From: Pseudacidobacterium sp036264445
Lineage (GTDB): Bacteria; Acidobacteriota; Terriglobia; Terriglobales; Acidobacteriaceae
Direction: 5' to 3'
Assembly (NCBI GenBank): GCA_036264445.1
Contig: DATAQW010000092.1
Span: 1-33,330, forward strand
DNA: 33,330 nucleotides
The first letter of the stretch is position 1, and each line of letters begins with the position of its first letter. This document shows positions 29,773-33,330 of this stretch, piece by piece. Both the position numbers and the translations under genes were made by a program. The notes under the pieces are model-generated. The model saw only the letters and a list, made by a program, of their open reading frames with translations, searched no databases and was not told the DNA's origin.

Positions 29773-32214
29773 ATGCACACCTTTTCTCAGGACATCCGTT
29801 ATGCGTTGCGCCAGTTGCGCAGCCATCCCGGGTTTGCGCTTACCGCGATTCTTTCGCTGGCGTTGGGGATAGGAGCAACCGTATCGGTGTTCAGCGTGAT
29901 TTACGGCGTGCTGCTGCATCCGTATCCATACGCGGACCTCAACCGTCTCGTCTCTCTCAGCATCAGTGACCCGTATGGAAATTTTTGGAACGCATGGATT
30001 ACTGGACCTCAAATACGCGAGCTAAAGCAGGCTCGTGCTGTTGAAAACATCGCAGCATGGAACAATTGGAATCTGACCGTTACTGGGCATGATGTGCCAG
30101 AAGATGTCGTGGCTTATACGCAAACCGGCGACACCTTTCCCCTGTTGGGAGTGCCTCCGTTGCTGGGTCGCAATCTAGGGCCCTCTGATTCGGCGGAAGG
30201 ACAAGAGCCACAACCTGTTGTCATGCTCAACTACCGTTTCTGGCAGTTCAACGGCGATTCCAAAGTTATCGGCAGGACGCTCGAACTGGTCCACAAGAAG
30301 TACACCATCATTGGTGTTACCCGTCCGCACTTTACCTGGGGTTGGGACGCTGACGTCTATCTTCCTCAGAAGCTCACCACCGACCAGGCCCTCTCCTTCG
30401 GCACGGTCATCAAGCTGCGGCCAGGAGTCACCCAGGCTGCTGCCGATTCCGAATTGCAGCCGCTTATGGAGCGCTTCGCCAAAGAGACACCAACTCACTT
30501 TCCGCCCAAGTTCAAGGTGGATGTGCGTGAGCTGAGTTATTGGACCATCCATCAGCTGGGCGGGACCCTGTACATACTCTTTGCTGCCGTTGCTATGTTG
30601 CTGGCGATCGGTTGTGGCAATGTCTCCATCCTTCTACTGGCCCGGGGTACGGCGCGCCAGCATGAATTTGCGGTACGCGCCGCAGTGGGTGCGAGCGGGG
30701 TCCGCATTGTGCGTCAGCTGCTGACCGAATCGCTGATACTGTCTCTCGCCGGAGCCGGGCTTGGCATCGTGCTTGCTTATCGGATTCTCGATCTGATCGT
30801 GGCCTGGCTGCCGCGTAATTTCTTTCCATCAGACGCGGACATCAGCGTGAACCTGCCAGTGCTGCTGTTCAGCGTGGGACTGGCGGTCCTGACAGGCGTG
30901 CTCTTTGGATTGTTCCCAGCCCTGCAAATGACCCGGCCCGAGATTGGCCAGGTTATGCAGTCAGGCACGAGAAAGGTTGCTGGGAGCGTACGCGGGAAAC
31001 GCGTGCATGGCATGCTGATTGCCGGTCAGATTGCGCTGACGCTGCTTCTGATGACCGCTGCAGGCGCAGCTATTGATGGTTTCCTCAACTTGATGCGCGT
31101 TCGCCTGGGTTATGACCCGCACAATGTGATCTCCGTCGGCATCCCGATTCATGAGAACACTTACACGAACTGGGCCGCGCGCATGAATTATTTCGAGCAG
31201 CTCCGGGCGAAGATCGCCGAGCTGCCCGATGTTGTCTCGACCGGAATCTCGGCAAATGCCACTCCTCCCAGCAGCGGAGACGAAGAGCGATTCGACTTGC
31301 TGGGGAAAGCGCCGAATCCTTCGATTGAAGGACAGACCGCGCGCATGAACTACATTGATCCCGGCTACTTCAGTACTCTTCACATACCATTGCTGCAGGG
31401 ACGCATATGGAACCAGGCAGAGATAGGGCACAGCGCGCTGCTCGCGCTCGTCAATGAGAGCTTTGTCAAGCGGTTTTACCCAAATGGCGACGTGCTTGGG
31501 CATTCGTTGAAAGTGCCAAACCAAAAGAATGAACCTCCCTATACCCTCACGGTGCCCGGAGCCGATGGCTGGCTACAGATCATCGGGGTAGTTGCCGATT
31601 CACTGAATGACGGGCTTGACAAGCCAGTCAAGCCGGCAATTTACATGCCCTACGGCACGGTGATGTGGATGCAAATACAGATCCTCGTTCGCAGCCGGAC
31701 ACCTCCGCAGTCCATCCTGTACAGCATTCGCCAGCAGATAACCCACGTCGATCCCGATCAGCAGGTAGGAGGGCAAGTGGACAATCTGGAGACGTGGATC
31801 AGGAACGAGCCTGAATGGGCGCGGGGCCGTCTGATTTCTGCGCTGTTCGCGGCATTCTCCATCGTCGCGCTGGTGCTGGCGGCTGTAGGCCTCTACAGCG
31901 TCGTTTCTTATTCGGTTGTCCAGCGGACCAACGAATTCGGTATCCGTATGGCGCTGGGCGCGCAGAAGAGCGACGTCCTGAAAACCGTGCTGGCTTCGGC
32001 TGGAATAAGCGTTGGATTGGGTATCGGACTCGGGTTGGGGCTTAGCTTTGGATTGAGCCGCCTGATCGGCCGCTGGATTGAAAATGCCAGCCGTAACCCT
32101 GCATTGATTTTAGCAGCTTGTTTTCTGTTACTTACGGTTGCTTTACTAGCCTGTCTGGTGCCTGCGCGACGGGCTTCCTCCGTCGATCCGATGACGGCTT
32201 TGCGGTGTGAGTGA
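29773..32214 (+). CDS. ADOP-family MacB/FtsX-like permease, copy 2
   Basis: The 813-aa protein is a close paralogue of the preceding gene with the same order of domains: N-terminal motif and helix, MacB_PCD-like domain, FtsX module, second periplasmic domain, second FtsX module, and the same ending SSVDPMTALRCE. The first 40 residues and the FtsX modules are nearly identical between copies, whereas the periplasmic domains differ much more. I place the start at ATG 29773 because GGAG lies at ideal distance and the protein then begins MHTFSQDIRYALRQLRS like copy 1; an upstream GTG at 29752 overlaps copy 1. The pair is probably one transcript and may form a heterodimer, which is inference. Confidence 0.93.
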   Translation: MHTFSQDIRYALRQLRSHPGFALTAILSLALGIGATVSVFSVIYGVLLHPYPYADLNRLVSLSISDPYGNFWNAWITGPQIRELKQARAVENIAAWNNWNLTVTGHDVPEDVVAYTQTGDTFPLLGVPPLLGRNLGPSDSAEGQEPQPVVMLNYRFWQFNGDSKVIGRTLELVHKKYTIIGVTRPHFTWGWDADVYLPQKLTTDQALSFGTVIKLRPGVTQAAADSELQPLMERFAKETPTHFPPKFKVDVRELSYWTIHQLGGTLYILFAAVAMLLAIGCGNVSILLLARGTARQHEFAVRAAVGASGVRIVRQLLTESLILSLAGAGLGIVLAYRILDLIVAWLPRNFFPSDADISVNLPVLLFSVGLAVLTGVLFGLFPALQMTRPEIGQVMQSGTRKVAGSVRGKRVHGMLIAGQIALTLLLMTAAGAAIDGFLNLMRVRLGYDPHNVISVGIPIHENTYTNWAARMNYFEQLRAKIAELPDVVSTGISANATPPSSGDEERFDLLGKAPNPSIEGQTARMNYIDPGYFSTLHIPLLQGRIWNQAEIGHSALLALVNESFVKRFYPNGDVLGHSLKVPNQKNEPPYTLTVPGADGWLQIIGVVADSLNDGLDKPVKPAIYMPYGTVMWMQIQILVRSRTPPQSILYSIRQQITHVDPDQQVGGQVDNLETWIRNEPEWARGRLISALFAAFSIVALVLAAVGLYSVVSYSVVQRTNEFGIRMALGAQKSDVLKTVLASAGISVGLGIGLGLGLSFGLSRLIGRWIENASRNPALILAACFLLLTVALLACLVPARRASSVDPMTALRCE

Positions 32215-32494
32215 GTCAACTTCAACCGTGCCGAACAATGACTCCAAGGGAAAAGAAACAAATTTTGGTTTTCCACATCTAACTATATTGGATCAGAGAA
32301 GCGCGGACACGAGAAATGTATGATATCTGGCGCGTTAGGCAGTCTTGTCCGTGATATTCTATAAGTCTTTGGCGGACGTGCGCCTTTAACCCTGCGACCT
32401 GATCGCTACGGGAAATGCCTGATATGGCCTCAACCGCACCTCGTCCGATCCAAGCATAATCTAAGATCCGAATTTTTCCCGAGAGGAAACTCGC
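32215..32494. other. 280-bp intergenic region before rpoD
   Basis: No gene is seen. It should hold the terminator of the ADOP genes (no clear hairpin found) and the rpoD promoter. Two TATAAT-like words occur: TATAAG near 32360 and CATAAT at 32455-32460, the latter about 35 bases before the rpoD start. Confidence 0.4.
32455..32460 (+). promoter_or_regulatory. Possible -10 box of the rpoD promoter
   Basis: CATAAT matches five of six consensus bases and would place transcription at about 32467, giving a short leader that includes the AGAGGA ribosome-binding site at 32482-32487. No matching -35 box is seen. Confidence 0.3.
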
Positions 32495-33330
32495 TTGGCG
32501 ATAGAAGACAAGTACGAGGATGATATCCAGAAACTGATTGATACGGGCAAGGAAAAGGGTTACCTGACTTACGGCGAAGTCAATGACATGATGCCGGGTG
32601 ACCTGAATTCCCCCGATGATCTCGATGACCTGATCACTACGATCGGTACACAAGGGATTGATCTGCTCGATGAGGGCGGCCCCAAGTTTGGCGGCGATCG
32701 ATACGAGGAAGGCGAAGAAGGCGAAGACGTTGAGCTCGACCTGACTCCAGGCACCCTTGAAAAAACCAACGACCCCGTCCGCATGTACCTGCGCGAGATG
32801 GGCACAGTGCCTTTGCTCACACGCGAAGGCGAAGTTGAGATTGCAAAGCGCATTGAGCGCGGCCAGTTGCGCGTGATGAAGGCCATTTCGCGCTCGCCTA
32901 TTGTAATCCGCGAAATTGTTGCGCTCGGTGAAGACCTGAAGCGTGGCGTCCGCAACATCAAGGAAGTGGTGATCTTCGATGAAGAAGAAATCACCGAAGA
33001 GATACTACAGGGCCGCGTAAAGCAGACGGTCTCGAAGATCGACACGCTGGTCAAGCACCAGAAGAAGGCAGCAGCGTTTGAAGAAAAGCTCGAATCGATT
33101 AATCCCAAGACCAAGGCAAAAGAGCATCGCAAGACGCGCTGGGCCATTGCACGCGAACGGATTTACGGCCACCGCATCATCCGCGAGCTGAAGTACACGA
33201 ACCAGGAACGCAAGCGGCTGCTCGACAAGGTCAACAAGACAGTCGACTCAATGCGCATGCTCGAGCGGCAGATCAAGTCGCTTGACCAGAAGTACGACGC
33301 ATCGAAGAGCGAAGAGCTCAAGAAGGAATA
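32495..33330 (+). CDS. rpoD: RNA polymerase sigma factor RpoD, 5' part
   Basis: This is the principal sigma factor, cut by the window end after about 278 codons. The start is TTG at 32495 with AGAGGA upstream at a good distance. Region 1.1 is visible (IQKLIDTGKEKGYLTYGEVNDMMPG, then DDLDDLITTIGTQGIDLLDE), followed by an acidic linker and region 1.2 (DPVRMYLREMGTVPLLTREGEVEIAKRIERG). The conserved DNA-binding regions 2 to 4 lie beyond the edge. The frame is open to the end of the window. dnaG, its usual operon partner, is 16 kb upstream on the same strand. Confidence 0.95.
   Translation, partial: MAIEDKYEDDIQKLIDTGKEKGYLTYGEVNDMMPGDLNSPDDLDDLITTIGTQGIDLLDEGGPKFGGDRYEEGEEGEDVELDLTPGTLEKTNDPVRMYLREMGTVPLLTREGEVEIAKRIERGQLRVMKAISRSPIVIREIVALGEDLKRGVRNIKEVVIFDEEEITEEILQGRVKQTVSKIDTLVKHQKKAAAFEEKLESINPKTKAKEHRKTRWAIARERIYGHRIIRELKYTNQERKRLLDKVNKTVDSMRMLERQIKSLDQKYDASKSEELKKE

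Noticed and set aside
1..33330. CRISPR arrays, insertion sequences, prophage or integrase genes
   Set aside because: No regularly spaced repeats, transposase, integrase or phage structural gene was seen on either strand.

Overview
The window looks like the chromosome of an acidobacterium, probably of the Terriglobia/Acidobacteriaceae type. This rests on two tandem large permeases of the 'acidobacterial duplicated orphan permease' (ADOP) kind without an ABC ATPase, on Ig-like secreted proteins typical of that group, and on short intergenic palindromes of a kind I recall from acidobacterial genomes. No rRNA, tRNA, CRISPR array, insertion sequence or prophage was recognised. Most of the window is core chromosome.

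Layout. 1-2200: a small unknown protein, a structured intergenic dyad and a membrane-anchored protein with a degenerate kinase domain and a SPOR-like C-terminus, closed by a 20-bp inverted repeat. 2209-5684: translation genes on the minus strand (infC with a probable AUC start, mtaB, rpsU with a TTG start), interrupted by a single-domain response regulator on the plus strand and a small zinc-ribbon protein. 5868-16493: a long plus-strand run of a secreted CBM9-like protein, gamma-carbonic anhydrase, hisS, aspS, a Tat-exported amidase, an orphan oligopeptide-type ABC ATPase, a SemiSWEET transporter, gluQ and dnaG. 16502-22823: mixed-strand accessory genes (ribokinase-family sugar kinase, unknown protein, AAA_28 NTPase, Ig-like protein, serine hydrolase, DUF3455, DUF2461). 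22824-26909: an HU gene with a long upstream region and a strong terminator, then a minus-strand cluster of histidine kinase, PhoB-type regulator and PP2C/SpoIIE phosphatase. 27321-32214: two tandem ADOP permeases. 32495-end: the 5' part of rpoD, cut by the window edge.

How the genes relate. Translation and tRNA biology dominate: IF-3, S21, HisRS, AspRS, the tRNA methylthiotransferase MtaB and GluQ (which acts on the same tRNA-Asp that AspRS charges). The three members of the classical macromolecular-synthesis operon (rpsU, dnaG, rpoD) are all here but are separated by about 9 kb and 16 kb of unrelated genes. The kinase-regulator-phosphatase cluster suggests a two-component signal feeding a serine-phosphatase output.

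No clearly new multi-gene system was found. The best candidates for a second look are the pseudokinase-SPOR fusion, the histidine kinase/regulator/SpoIIE operon, the Tat-amidase with a GatC/AtzG-like N-terminal segment, and several strong intergenic dyads. Family names are assigned from memory of motifs; no database search was run.
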